From Symbiodinium natans (taxonomy: Eukaryota > Sar > Dinophyceae > Suessiales > Symbiodiniaceae), in contig CAJNDS010001032.1 in assembly GCA_905221605.1 (NCBI GenBank), forward strand, positions 1 through 40,230: 40,230 bases of DNA. The letters run 5' to 3'. This document shows positions 21,945 to 32,423 of this stretch, one piece after another (position 1 is the first letter of the stretch; every line of letters starts with the position of its first letter). The translations under genes were made by a program, and so were the position numbers. The notes under the pieces are model-generated. The model made no database searches, was not told the origin of the DNA, and saw nothing but the letters and a program-made list of their open reading frames with translations.

Positions 21945-22489
21945 TCAAATGCTTCGCGCAAAAAGCGCTGCCGCGCCTGAATCTCGATCGCCCAAGCCAA
22001 GTCGACCACAGTGTTGCGCAGAAGCGAAAGGTGGAACACCATAAGCGACTGCAGCAGAACGAGGCCCCCGCCCTGATTCGTGTTCGTGCCTTGGCGTGGT
22101 GCAAGTCTTCGGGATGTGAGGGTTGTCCAAACGTGTCATGTTGTCACGTTGGATGCCAAGGGGCACGCAGTGCTGGCCCATGATTTCACCCAAGTCCTGA
22201 ACAGCGAGCTTCTGAGATGTCCAGCCCTTTGCTCCGAGGGCAAGAGGTAGGCCAGTCTTGCTTGCGAGTCCATGTTTGGCACGGACGTCGAAGCCCACTC
22301 CATCTCACGCAAGAATTGCGTGATGTGCATGTGGCTTTGCTCGAACTCTTGCTGAAAGAGTGCTTTGTCGACAATAAGGTCGACTTCATTCATGATCTCC
22401 TGACGAGGCAGCTCCAACCCATGCCTTCCCAATGTGAAACGATAAGCTCTAGCAGAAGGTGCTATCACTAATGGTTCGCAATGTTTCAC
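21945..22489 (-). pseudogene. unknown coding sequence split over two frames
   Basis: The frame 22489-22136 contains EIMNEVDLIVDKALFQQEFE then HMHITQFLREMEWASTSVPN. Near 22220 the protein-like sense passes to the other frame (KLAVQDLGEIMGQHCVPLGI, then QRDNMTRLDNPHIPKT). An AG acceptor-like site (CATCTCAG|AAGCTC) lies at the change, so it may be a very short intron; otherwise an indel has broken the gene. A possible start is the ATG of MNEVDLIVDK. I do not recognise the family. Confidence 0.3.
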
Positions 22490-23115
22490 CCATCCTTCTT
22501 CATTTCCTCAAGCTTCTCATCCACCGATGGCGGTGACAGCTCCGGCCAAAGCCCTGCCATAAGGCTCGTGGCAAACATGCTCAAGAAGGGATGTTGCCCG
22601 GCATGTAGCGTGGCAAAGGCGAGTGCACCGCCCATCACAACGTGGCCAGCCGATTTTGCCACCACTGTGGCATCGAGCTTCCCCTCTTCCCGCCAAGCGG
22701 TCAGCAGCAAAGCTCCAGCAAGGCCCAGCTCCTTGCCAAACTCGGCAGCGGCCGCAGATTTTGTCTCCTGATACTCTGCATCGGAGGATTGGAGCCACCG
22801 TGCCTTTGCCTCCAATGATGTGGCTGTCGGCGCCACAACAGGCGTGGCAGGCGTGGAGGTAGGCAAGGTGGGCTTGACTGCAGGGATGGTGTTCTTCGGC
22901 CACTCGGCCTGCGCACGCGGCATGGGGCCTGGCAGATCCGATCGGCTTGGTGTGTGTGTGTGTGTGACTCACGGTCTGCAAGCTTGATGGTCTCGTTGTG
23001 CGGCTGGCCTTTCGCTTTCGCGAGACATGTTGGCCGTCAAATACTCAACGAGAATTTCGATTTCTGTATCACATATTCGTGTATGCAATCCGAATAGCTT
23101 GAGAAACGTGCTCAT
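22486..23115 (-). CDS. unknown 184-residue protein with hydrophobic segments
   Basis: The main exon 22908-22486 follows GTGCGCAG and encodes a Pro/Thr-rich lead (AVKPTLPTSTPATPVVAPTA), a helical region (EYQETKSAAAAEFGKELGLA) and two moderately hydrophobic segments (GLAGALLLTAW; VVMGGALAFATLHAG...FLSMFATSLMAGLW), ending EEMKKDG. A candidate first exon 23115-22984 begins at an ATG (MSTFLKLFGLHTRICD) and ends in phase at CAA|GC. The 75-bp intron would contain a (CA)n tract (visible as GT on the + strand at about 22950-22966). Without that exon, the ATG at 22923 is the start. No family recognised; the segments suggest membrane association. Confidence 0.45.
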
Positions 23116-23530
23116 GGCGGTTGGAAAACAAGGGTTGTGCATGAGCCGTCGTGTCTTGCGACCCTGCGAATGTCTCTCGTCCTTTTTGTGACACCCAACA
23201 TATGGCCGCGCAGCAGGCAGAGGTATCAGCAGACGGCCGCAGATTGGGGCAGAGTCAGTTGCAGTCGGTCTGATGGACCAGTCATCTTTCAGATGTCTCG
23301 GATTTCCAAAATTCCGAGAAGAGGCGTCGCATGCGCAACATCTCCACTCTGACTCCTCCGTGCCTGAGGAGGCTTTTCCGACCCTTTGGGCCTTCTAAAA
23401 AACCAGCCGAAGGTTCCGGCCGTCGCTGCAGAGCTCAAGGCTCTTCTGGGTGGCACGGCTACAATGACTACAATGACTACAATAAGCCTGAAGCATCCTG
23501 AAGCCTGAGGCCTGATGAGTGGCCCTAGGC
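23116..23530. other. intergenic, no gene seen
   Basis: Spacer between the POR stop codon and the start of the next - strand gene. It contains a short CTACAATGA triplet repeat near 23458-23484. It probably includes the POR 3' UTR; dinoflagellates generally lack an AATAAA signal, and none was relied on here. Confidence 0.5.
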
Positions 23531-26489
23531 TCAGTCGAGCACCGGATAGTTTTGAATCACTGCAAACATGAAGGCTGCGGTCATGGCAAGGCCTGGAAGG
23601 ACAAACTCGCGCCCGTGCTCATCCGTGACGGTTTTAGAAGTAGAGCTTTCAGAGCTTGAGCTGATCCTGCTTGAGGGGCTTGATGGGCCTCGCAGCTTCG
23701 AGCTCTTGACGCTCTTGACGCTCTTGACCGTCTTGATCATCTCCTTCGACCTCTTCTGGGCCAGGAGCTCTTCGACCAGCCTCTCCCTCTCCATGCGAAC
23801 CTTGAAGTCGGGGTCGGCGCCAAAGGCCTCCTTAACGAAGCCAACCACACCCAGACCGTTGTTGACAACACCGTCAGCAAAGGACTTGGGTGTAAAAAAG
23901 GCGGCCTTCTCCTGTGTTTTGTGGGCATCCGAGACCGGGCGAACACGGACGTCAAAGCTCTTCCCTGGCTCCTGGGGAGGAACCTTGGTTTGGCAGGCCG
24001 AGACCCACTTGCCGTCGATGTTCACGGCACAGGTCTTACACTGACCCTTCTTGCACTTGTAGCGGATGAAGACGTCAGCCTGAGATGCCACTTCGCTCAA
24101 AGGCTGGCCAGCCCGCGCCATCGTCATCACATTCTGAGGTTGGAAGACCACGGGGGTGTCACCGAGCTTCTCATGGCCGGGAAGCATCTTCGGAGGCTCC
24201 GCAGGCTCGACGTAGACATCATCCACATCATCCACGTGATCCACGTCATCGACGTCATCGAGCTCGGGCACCACAGCCTCCAAGGAAGGCTCCGAGTGCT
24301 CCTGGTCACCATCAAGGACATCTTGGGGGACGAGCCCTGAGGTTCGCAGCAGGTCCCGCTCCAGCTCTTCGGGGTCCCTGGGAGTCTTGTCCAGGGCTTG
24401 GAGCATCCTCTCCAGGTGCCTTCGTCGCTCCGCCTTTGGGAGCGTCTTATTCGCCACGATCTTGGCACCTTCACCTTCACGGGAGGCCTTCATGCGAGCG
24501 TTCTCCTCCAAAATGCCAAGGAGGGACGTGGCAGCGCCAACCACCTTGAGAGTCGGGCAGGGGGACTTGGCCTGATAGGCTTTTGGCCACTGAGCTCCTG
24601 TGACCTCGTTGGTGGTTTGCCAAAGCTTCTGCACCAAGTCTTTGTTCAAAACCTTGTCGCTTTGGTCGTTCTCGTAGATCGACTCCCAGCCACCTCCTGC
24701 GCCTCCCGCTCCAACAATCTGGCCACCCTTCTCCATGGCCTCAAGGCCCCGGCCCTCGCGTGGCCCACCATTCCAGGACCAGTAGACCTCAGATGTCTTT
24801 GAACCACCTTTGAACCACTTTTGAACCAAACCACTGTGCGCACAGTGACCGTAACAGGCCGTGGTATGCCAGCGTGCGTGCGTCTTGGGTTTCTGCTGCC
24901 ATAGGTCGCCTAGGCCTGCCTCCAGCCGGGCCCTGCAGCGTTTGTGCGAGCATTACAAGGGGTGTGCTCATACACATGTTGAGCGTCTTGCCACGTAATG
25001 CAGGCGAGCACGGCAGCGACACTCTTGCAAGCCCACTAGCCCTCGGCAAGGCAACTTCGCTTAACAAGTCGTCGCCACGGTCGAGGCTGCTGCGAGGGCC
25101 TAGGGCCCTAGCCAGGCTCTGTCGGCCTGGACCTCCTGACCCACCCGTAGCCCTGTAGGACTCTCGCAACCCGAGGGCTCGGGGTCGGCATAGATCAGAA
25201 TAGTGAGCCTTGCTGCTCGACTTGTTGCCTGTGATTTCTTTTCGAAGCACGTGTGTCGAGTAGATATGCTTATATGTGTTTCTAAGTAAGTATACCAGTA
25301 CAAACTAGGCCCGACCTTTTGCATCTATGACGACACACCGGAGCCCATGTGAACTCAGGGTGACTTAAATGCCACGCTTACCCCGAGCACTGATTTAAGT
25401 TCTCGTGCCGCTGTTCGCAAGCATCTTCCGCTCTCTTGAGGTCTTGATGTGCAGGCCAAGGGGCCCCCGACTTGGTGCACTTGGGGTCGTGGAGGACCTG
25501 GAAGAGCCGGGTCCCGGCCTCCTCTTCGCCCACGAAGCCCCCGGTGATGTACTTCATGAAGATGGGGAAGTACTTGCGGAACCAAGGCCTCTTCTCTCTG
25601 AACAGAGGGGACTCTGCAATGCAGCCTGGGTAGATGGAGCTGAAGGCAATGCCGGTCGAGCGATGAAAGCGTTCGTGAAGCATGTTGGAGGTCATCATCA
25701 AGGCAAGCTTCGTGTCCTTGTACATCTTGGCACCGTTGAAGTTGTAGCCATCCATCATGGCGATGGGCTTCTTGCATCCCAGCTCCAGGCCGTCCAACTC
25801 CTTCAAGTCTGCAATCGGGTAGACTCCGCCGCCTCCCACAGTATTGTCGTTGCCAGTCACCGATCCGATCATCACCACACGGGCATCGCTGGAGTCGGTC
25901 ATCATGGGCATGACCTTGGACGTGAGCAAAAACTGGCTCAGGTAGTTGATCTGCAGCTGCTGCTCATGCCCATCGACAGTCCATTTGGGATATGCGAGGG
26001 TGGGCTGATAGACGGCTGCATTGCAAACAAGCCTGTCAATAGGCCGGTCGCCACGGAACTTGTCCAGGTTCTCCGCAAACGTCTTCACGGACTCGAAGCT
26101 CGCGAGGTCCAAGTGCATTGGCGTGAAGCGGTCCATGTCGAATCCTTCCAACTCCGCCACGATCTTCATCTTCTCCAAATCCCGCACGGCTCCGATGACG
26201 TGGTACTCATTGGCCCTCAGAAGAGCCTTGGTCGCAGCCTTGCCCAGGCCAGAGGATGTTCCGGTGATGACCACCAGCCTCGGCCGTGTTCAAAAAGAGC
26301 TTTGAACGGTTAACATGCAAAAACGACTATGCCCTGCTTGTGACACTTGCCTTGGCTGCCCAGGAACTTCTTGTCTCCAAACTTGGAGCCCTTCTGCATT
26401 CTGCTAAAGGAGGGAGCCTTGATGTTGTTCATCCATTTCCAGCCCTCCGCATGGAGGAAAAGAAGCAGTGCGAAACGAAGCACCAGCAT
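23531..26489 (-). CDS. light-dependent protochlorophyllide oxidoreductase fused to a [2Fe-2S] domain
   Basis: The gene makes chlorophyllide from protochlorophyllide with NADPH and light, in the plastid. Exons 26489-26347, 26278-25465 and 24787-23531 join in frame (738 codons with stop). Introns are GT-AG (68 bp) and GC-AG (677 bp). Residues 1-17 (MLVLRFALLLFLHAEGW) form a signal peptide. POR follows: TGTSSGLG at 53-60, CNAAVYQP around 133-140, YKDTK with Tyr234/Lys238, YPGCIA with Cys267. The exon 2/3 joint rebuilds the POR signature KSG|VYWSWNG, and GAGGAGGGWESIYENDQSDK resembles the C-terminus of algal POR. After an acidic linker (495-513, DDVDDVD type) comes Cys564-X4-Cys569-X2-Cys572-X11-Cys584, a [2Fe-2S] ligand set with the spacing of SdhB rather than plant ferredoxin. 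Residues 714-732 are hydrophobic and may be a tail anchor. POR identity is very firm. The fusion is firm because one uninterrupted exon holds both parts. Confidence 0.9.
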
Positions 26490-27049
26490 TTGCGATTGAA
26501 ATCTTGAAACAGAAACAGGAACGCTAAGTCGAAACTTGGCGAAACGCAGGCCGTTCTTAGCTGCTAGTAGCTTGCCGGGCCTAAATGGCTAGCGGCTACA
26601 GCATATATATATATATACACTAGCATGTATGAACAATCTGAGCACAGCAAGCATAGGCCATTGCACTCCCAACAAGGAAGCCAGGGAAGTGGAAGAAACT
26701 CTCGCAGGATGCAGGATGTCGCCAAACTTTAGCTTTGCGGTACACGTTACTTTCACGCCAGTTTTTTGCCGTCGACTGAAGCTTCGCATCTGAAACGCCT
26801 GTTGTAATAAAGCGTGTGTGGCTATGAGAGCCGCTGCTCTTCTCTTTGGTGCGTGGAAGCCATGGTCAATCTGGCGGAGATAGGTATTACATGGTTTTAC
26901 GACAATTGACGCAAGATGAAAACACTTGTAACACCCGGGTCGCGCCCGCCATTAATACGAACTTCTTGCAGTATGCATTGCAACAGGCGCCGGCTCTTCG
27001 AGACAACACGTGCCCCACAGCAGAAGCTCGGAACTGCTTCTGCGGCTTC
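26490..27049. other. intergenic, POR upstream region
   Basis: Between the POR start and the next upstream - strand gene. It has a TA tract at about 26600-26619 and short frames only. Just before the POR ATG the - strand reads TTTCTGTTTCAAG, a pyrimidine-rich stretch ending in AG, which could be the trans-splice acceptor used for spliced-leader addition in dinoflagellates. Confidence 0.4.
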
Positions 27050-27457
27050 TTAGGCAGTCGTTGAAGCCTTGCGGCTGCGAGTGCCGCCACCTGCCGCATC
27101 TGCCTCAGCACCCTCGAGATGCTCGAGCTGCTCGAGCTGCTCGAGTTGTTCAGGGATCTCAACGCTCTCAGGGAGGGGCGGCCTGGGCACACCCATGGCA
27201 TATGAGCACACGTTGAGCCCAAAAGCAAAAAACTCCACCAATCCAACTCATCTTCTGCTTTACATTACATTGTAGAACACCTGCAGATGCCTGAGGCCCT
27301 GGCTCTGAGGCTCCAGGGGCTGCCTTCGCCGTCGCCTTCTTTCAAGGGGGGTCATTGGCGTCGCCCATGCCTTCTCCCCCTTTCTGATCATTCTGTGCCC
27401 TGGCCTGAGCGAGTGGACGATGGCCATGTCTCCGTGACGCCTCCTGCTCTCAGACAT
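27050..27457 (-). CDS. small two-exon gene, 99 residues, unknown
   Basis: Exon 1 (27457-27291) starts MSESRRRHGDMAIVHSLRPG, has a strongly basic run (LERRRRRRQPLEPQSQG) and ends at CTCAG|GC. Exon 2 (27182-27050) starts CCCAG|G, encodes PPLPESVEIPEQLEQLEQLE and HLEGAEADAAGG, and ends at TAA. The phases match (2 bases + 1), total length is divisible by three, and the borders show the AG|GC...AG|G pattern seen elsewhere here. The EQL repeat comes from a CTCGAG-type triplet-like DNA repeat. A basic N-half with an acidic C-half suggests a disordered protein. No family recognised. The structure is predicted, not demonstrated. Confidence 0.4.
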
Positions 27458-28212
27458 GGCACTTGGATGCACTTGGGCTATGGACCTGCTAGAATGCACA
27501 ACTTCCCGGCAAATATTCACTAACGATTATGGGGTTTTCCGAAAAGTCATGCAAAATCGAAGAGTGTTGTCCCTTTTGCAAGCTCAGGTCTAAAGGGCCT
27601 TCGGTCTTGGCAAGCAAACTTCGGGCCCCGCTCTCGCCTAGGTGTGGGCTTGGGGGGGGGTGTGCAAGGATAAAGTCCAAAAGTCTCGTTCTCCCTATAG
27701 GTCGTGCCGCGCAGCAACCCAAGTCGCGCTCCCTCGCCTATACAGAGTCTACAGAGGCCTCGTGCATGCTTTCATGCGCTGTTGCATCGCTCCGCAGGAA
27801 ACTGCGCTCGGTTTTAGCCTTGGGGCTTGGATCGCGTTTCCACGGAGCAGTACGCGCCCACAATGCCCATAGCATCGACTGTAACGAGATTCCGCCTCGT
27901 GAGCTTCCAGGAGCTCTTCCCTTGGGATGTCCTGGAGAAAATCGCAGCACTGATACAACTTTTTTTCAATGCTCTCTTGTTTCTCTTCTTGTTGTTCCGC
28001 TTGTTGCCGCGCTCCTGGCTGGAGCGAGCCTGGCTGGAACGGCTGAGGGCCTTCGCCACCTGAAGCACGGGGAATCGGGGAACGAAATGTCGACACTGTC
28101 GACACGCTCGTGAGCCTCCTCCCGGAAGTCGCCTCGAGGCTTGTTTAGCAAGACCTTCCTGAGAGGACGGCTACTGCGTTCTGAGTCGAATGGCTGGGAC
28201 ATTTTGGGACTC
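27458..28212. other. no gene assigned; two competing - strand frames
   Basis: At 27749-28105 and 27814-28068 two - strand frames are both open. One has a Gln/Glu-rich, coiled-coil-like stretch (QQAEQQEEKQESIEKKL, then FLQDIPREELLEAHEAESRY). The other is Lys/Arg/Ser-rich and ends RNLVTVDAMGIVGAY. Only one can be real and neither has clear borders. The rest of the interval shows nothing. Confidence 0.4.
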
Positions 28213-29054
28213 TTAGGCGCCCTTCTGGCGCCCTTCTTGGGCCCTCACGCTTGGCGCGAGACGACCAGGAAGCCCAAACAACCGCTGCCCACCAACAGCC
28301 TGTCGGGCACTATCGAGATCCGGCACCCATCTTAAGGTAGAGAGGGCGAGGCAATACTTGGTGCTATGTTTGGTGCTGTGTGCTAAGATGTGCTCTTCGA
28401 AACTGGAAACCGGGGTGCTGGCATGGCTAATGTCGAGGAGGAGATACGGTGCCTGGGAGAAGGCTACTTCTGTAAGTCCCTGTCTGCAACAAGCAGAAAG
28501 CCGAGCTGCCGGCTGCACTTGCTTCTTTGCGTGTCTTGCGTTCTTGTGTTTTGGCTCGGGTGACTCAGCGGGTGGCACGGCTGCCTTTGCGATGGACGAG
28601 GCTTGTAGCGGCACGGGCGCGGGCACGAAGCCCTCAAAGCCTCCTAGATGGCTCCCTGAAAATGCAAGCAGGTCGACACCCGGTGGTGGTGTTAGCGTGT
28701 TGGCAGAGACGAGTGTCGCTGGAGGTGCTGGTGCTGGAGCCCTCAGCTCCTCGTCAGCATCTGCAGGGCTCGAGGCCACTGCAGGAGTGGCTGCGACAGC
28801 AACGACACCAGAGTGAATGGCCTCAAGCTGACTCAAGATCTCAAGCTGTTAAGGCACAAAGCTTACAAAACTCACAAGACCCACCGACAAGAACACAAGC
28901 GCACAAAGCACAAGCAAAGCTGCACCCGTTCTGAGATTGTGGCCTCGTTCCTAGCCTTCACCGCCTTCACAGGAATCTCAAACGATATGATGACTGCACG
29001 TACTGGGAATTGGTGTGTCCATAGCGTGTCCTCCGAGCAAAGGAAGCTGACCAT
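28213..29054 (-). CDS. unknown multi-exon protein, Ala/Pro-rich centre
   Basis: Exon 1 (29054-28926) starts MVSFLCSEDTLWTHQFPVRA, continues FEIPVKAVKARNEATISER and ends at CGG|GTGCAG. Exon 2 starts at 28845 after TTGTGCCTTAACAG with LEILSQLEAIHSGVV in the same phase, then an Ala/Pro-rich stretch (ADEELRAPAPAPPATLV). From there the frame stays open to the stop at 28213, with QGLTEVAFSQAPYLLLDISH further on. A short intron near 28484-28555 is possible, because a good acceptor (CTGCTTGTTGCAG) sits there. Uninterrupted from exon 2, the product is 253 residues. No family recognised. The clean phase-0 joint supports a real gene. Confidence 0.4.
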
Positions 29055-30041
29055 CTTTGGTCCCAAATGACAACAAGCTCTTCAAGACTGTCTACCTGAA
29101 TCTACCTTTGCTCCGGCTGCTGCTATTGGATTCATCATCCTGTACGTATGGAGGCCAGTACATTCCATACGAGGTTCAGCCGGAGAATGGGAAGAGGAAG
29201 CAAGCCAAATGAACTAAGGAAGGGAACTCAGTGTCTTCTGAGGCCGCCACCTGCTGGTCGCGTTGGCCATGCTGGCCCCGCCTGCAAAGCGCCAGGCGAG
29301 GGGGCGCAAAACTTCCTAGAAAACTTGTGAATAACATTGCTGCGCATGGTCTGCACTTCGTGTCATCACCTCTTGCCTTCCCTCGCGCCCACTGATGTCC
29401 CCACCAAAGCTGACTGCGACGGCCTCCGAAGCTGCTTGTTGGTTGTGTGTGTGTGTGTGTTTGTTTCCCTGTGTTCTGCGTGGCAATCTCGCAAAGGAAC
29501 CATGCCAGACAAACGCTCTCCTACAATCGTTGCAAGACTTGATGTTCCCAAGAAATGGGCTGTCCTCATAGCCGTGCCGCCGCACCATTGCACCATCTTG
29601 GGATGGCAGGGCACTTTCATCTCTGCTTCGGTCTTTTCAGCATCACTGGGCTACCATCAAATTGTGATTCATGGATGGGCTCATGCTGGTTCGCGAAGCA
29701 CAAAGAATGAAGGATATCAACCGAGATCGCACTATGCCGCATTGCTTCTGGAGAGCATGCCGGCAGCGACCCAGTCCTAGACATTTTAACGCCTGCACAA
29801 TTCGCAAAAAACTTGAAACAACTTCCCCGCGTGCTGGAACCCGAAGTTCTCCCCAGCTGCGCAGCATTGCACAGCGCACTTTAGGAAGCGATATACCTTT
29901 CAGCACCCGGAATCGAGGCGTCGCAGCGGGAAGCCCTTAAGCCCGCATCTGCAACTGTTCTCAGCGGAGATGCTGTGTGATACAGATTCATGATTCATGT
30001 GCTTTGCTTGAAAGCTTGGGCAGTGGAGAAAGGCGATCGTA
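29055..30041. other. no gene seen; GT microsatellite
   Basis: Contains a (GT)n tract at about 29445-29461. Overlapping frames on both strands (29337-29780 +, 29366-29620 -, 29643-29906 -) have no recognisable domain and no defensible borders. Confidence 0.45.
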
Positions 30042-30209
30042 ATGAGTCGTCGAGATTTAAATCTGTGCGGCAACGAGAGCAAGCACGCGGACAAATGCAA
30101 ACTGTTGCTCACATGCATCAAGCAGCTCAAAGCATGGATACAACATGATGCCAGCATCCAGGTGCTCACGGACTACCGGATCTTCAATAATCGACGTTTA
30201 GACGTCTGA
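30042..30209 (+). CDS. possible 55-residue protein or exon
   Basis: An ATG frame opposite in direction to its neighbours. It reads MSRRDLNLCGNESKHADKCK, then LLLTCIKQLKAWIQHDASIQ and ends RRLDV before TGA. The composition (amphipathic helix, three Cys, few low-complexity codons) looks more protein-like than other short frames here. It could be an exon of a larger + strand gene or chance. No family recognised. Confidence 0.25.
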   Translation: MSRRDLNLCGNESKHADKCKLLLTCIKQLKAWIQHDASIQVLTDYRIFNNRRLDV

Positions 30210-30995
30210 TCTGGGCCTCCGACCAACAGCGTCGAACGCTTCAGACTCCCGGGCGGCTCCGATGGAGGCTCCATCGCAGCAGGCTACCAGCACCAGAAGC
30301 CTGCCGAGGCACCTTGCGCAGCACCAAAGCACCACAGCACCACAGCGCCACAGCAGCACAGCAGCACAGCACCACAGCCCAGAAATACCTATAGAATGAA
30401 TTGGAGAATGACCCTCATAGGCTGCCCAAACTGCCCGCCTTGACATCGACGGTTCATTAAGGCTGACCCATTCGTGATGCCCGCGCCATATGCACATGGA
30501 AGGCCTACACAATCCTTGAAAGTGTGCAGACAGGCAGCACAAGATACAAGATATCACGAGCATCTCTCGGTCACGTTCCTTCTCTGGTTGCATGTGATGA
30601 TAGTCCCACAGAATCAGAACACAGAAGCCGCAGATGACACGCGGAGAGGCCCTTTCTCTCCATCACCAGCCTCCGGTAAATGTCGGTCCCCGGCCTTCAC
30701 TAGGGCTCGGATAGCCTCGGAGACGTCTCAGACCGGCACACATTGCAATCATCGCAACAGCTGTCACTTTGCTCTGCCAGTCTGCTGACTCTTTGCTTTC
30801 TGCAATACTGGTATCCCTGAGCTGCTTCGCTGGGAAGCGGTGAAAAGGGAGTAGGTGCCCTGGCGACCAGGGCCCTGTGAACGCCCTCGACCATTGCCGA
30901 GCGCGACAAGAAGCTCGCACTGAAATCGAGTCTCGAAGATCTAGAAATAGGTTTGCGGCATGGACTGCATTTTTGCAGCCTTGCGACTTTGAACC
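30210..30995. other. no gene seen apart from an AGC-type repeat
   Basis: A CACCACAGC/CAGCACAGC compound repeat occupies 30319-30379. A - strand stretch around 30740-30830 (KQLRDTSIAESKESADWQSK) reads openly and might be an exon, but no borders can be assigned. Confidence 0.4.
30319..30379. repeat. CACCACAGC/CAGCACAGC repeat
   Basis: About 60 bp made of CACCACAGC and CAGCACAGC units with few interruptions. It is a minisatellite-like tract in non-coding DNA. Confidence 0.8.
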
Positions 30996-31609
30996 CTAAC
31001 AAAGCAAGGCTATCTTCTGTGCCCTAAAGGGCAGGTTGCCGGGCCCTGATTGAAGGGACTCGGCCGCTCGAGCTTCCTCAAAAGCCGCATCGAAATCCTT
31101 GATCCCTCGATCTGTGCGTTTGCACGTCTCATGCCAGTCGTAGGTCGGCCTGGACAATGCCAGACAAAAGTGAGGCAAGATGACTTCGCCAGAAGCGGGC
31201 ATTGAGAAATATTGAAATATGTGACACACCCAAAATCAACAACTCACTAAACAGAGGGATAAAAGAGATAAACACGGGGAATTAGCGGGCACCTCGGCAG
31301 TAGACAAGGCTGCACTGAATGGCGGCAATGAAGGTGCCTCAGAGAGAAGATGGGCGAGGATGGGAGAGGTCGGGTCGGGAGAGGTCGGGCCTCGAATAAG
31401 AGCATTGAACAACATGGAATTCATTGTCAGATGTGTGAATGTCGCAATCTTCCGAATCTCTTGGTGTTGCGCGGCGTCGACCTGACTGGCCTGTGTAAAG
31501 CCTGAGCAGCGCGGAGATCTTTGTCTGTCGCCGTGGGCAAAAAGATTTTCTTGGCTGTACATTTTGGGCACGGACTATCCAGAAGCTTCCTTCTGGCCTC
31601 AAAAATCAT
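30996..31609 (-). CDS. small two-exon gene, 90 residues, CPKC motif
   Basis: Exon 1 (31609-31491) starts [20 protein letters not shown] and ends LHR at TTACACAG|GC. Exon 2 (31149-30996) starts GTCCAG|G and encodes [20 protein letters not shown], then [15 protein letters not shown], and the stop. The phases match (2+1), the total of 273 bp is exactly 91 codons, and the AG|GC...AG|G pattern is kept. The CPKC pair and a later Cys and His could bind a metal, but there is no full zinc-finger pattern. No family recognised. Two other frames over exon 1 are also open, which lowers confidence. Confidence 0.4.
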
Positions 31610-31653
31610 GAGGGCACCCTGACAAAATCACAAACAAACGAACAAACACAAGC

Positions 31654-32334
31654 GTGTGTGTGTGTGTACACATACATACATACATACACACATACATACA
31701 TACATACATACATACATACATTGTATATATATATATATATGAACGGCACGTTCCCCCCCCCCCCCCCCCCACCCACCCACGCACACACAAACAAAACACA
31801 CACACACACACACAGAGACACACAGAGACACACAGAGAGAGACACACAGAGAGAGACACACAGAGAGAGACACACAGAGAGAGACACAAGAGAGAGACAC
31901 CGAGAGAGACACACACAGAGAGAGACACACAGACACACACACACAGAGACACACCAGCCAGACACACACAGACAGACACACACAGACAGACACACACAGA
32001 CAGACAGACACACAGACAGACACACACAGACAGACACACACAGACAGACACACACAGACAGACACACACAGACAGACACACCACAGACGTCACAGACCCA
32101 CACAGACAGACACAACAACACACAGACAGACACAGACACACACAGACAGACACAGACACACACAGACAGACACAGACACACACGACACATACACACACAG
32201 ACAGACACAGACACACACAGACAGACACAGATACACACAGACACACACAGACACACACAGACACACACACATACACACACAGACACACACACAGACACAC
32301 ACATACACACACAGACACACACAGACACACACAC

Positions 32335-32421
<87 letters not shown>
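31654..32421. repeat. 0.77-kb CA-rich compound microsatellite
   Basis: In order: CATA repeats (about 31665-31722), a TA tract (31723-31740), a run of 18 C (31753-31770), then ~560 bp of ACACAGAC and ACACAGAG units with local higher-order periods, and a pure (CA)n tract from about 32336 to 32421. The 260-280 residue open frames on both strands (Cys/Val or Thr/His repeats) are by-products. The tract sits between the multi-exon genes to the left and the intronless cluster to the right. Confidence 0.95.

Positions 32422-32423
<2 letters not shown>

Noticed and set aside
25405-26313. 302-codon + strand ORF opposite the POR exon
   Set aside because: It is the antisense shadow of a conserved, GC3-rich POR exon. 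Its sequence has no domain.
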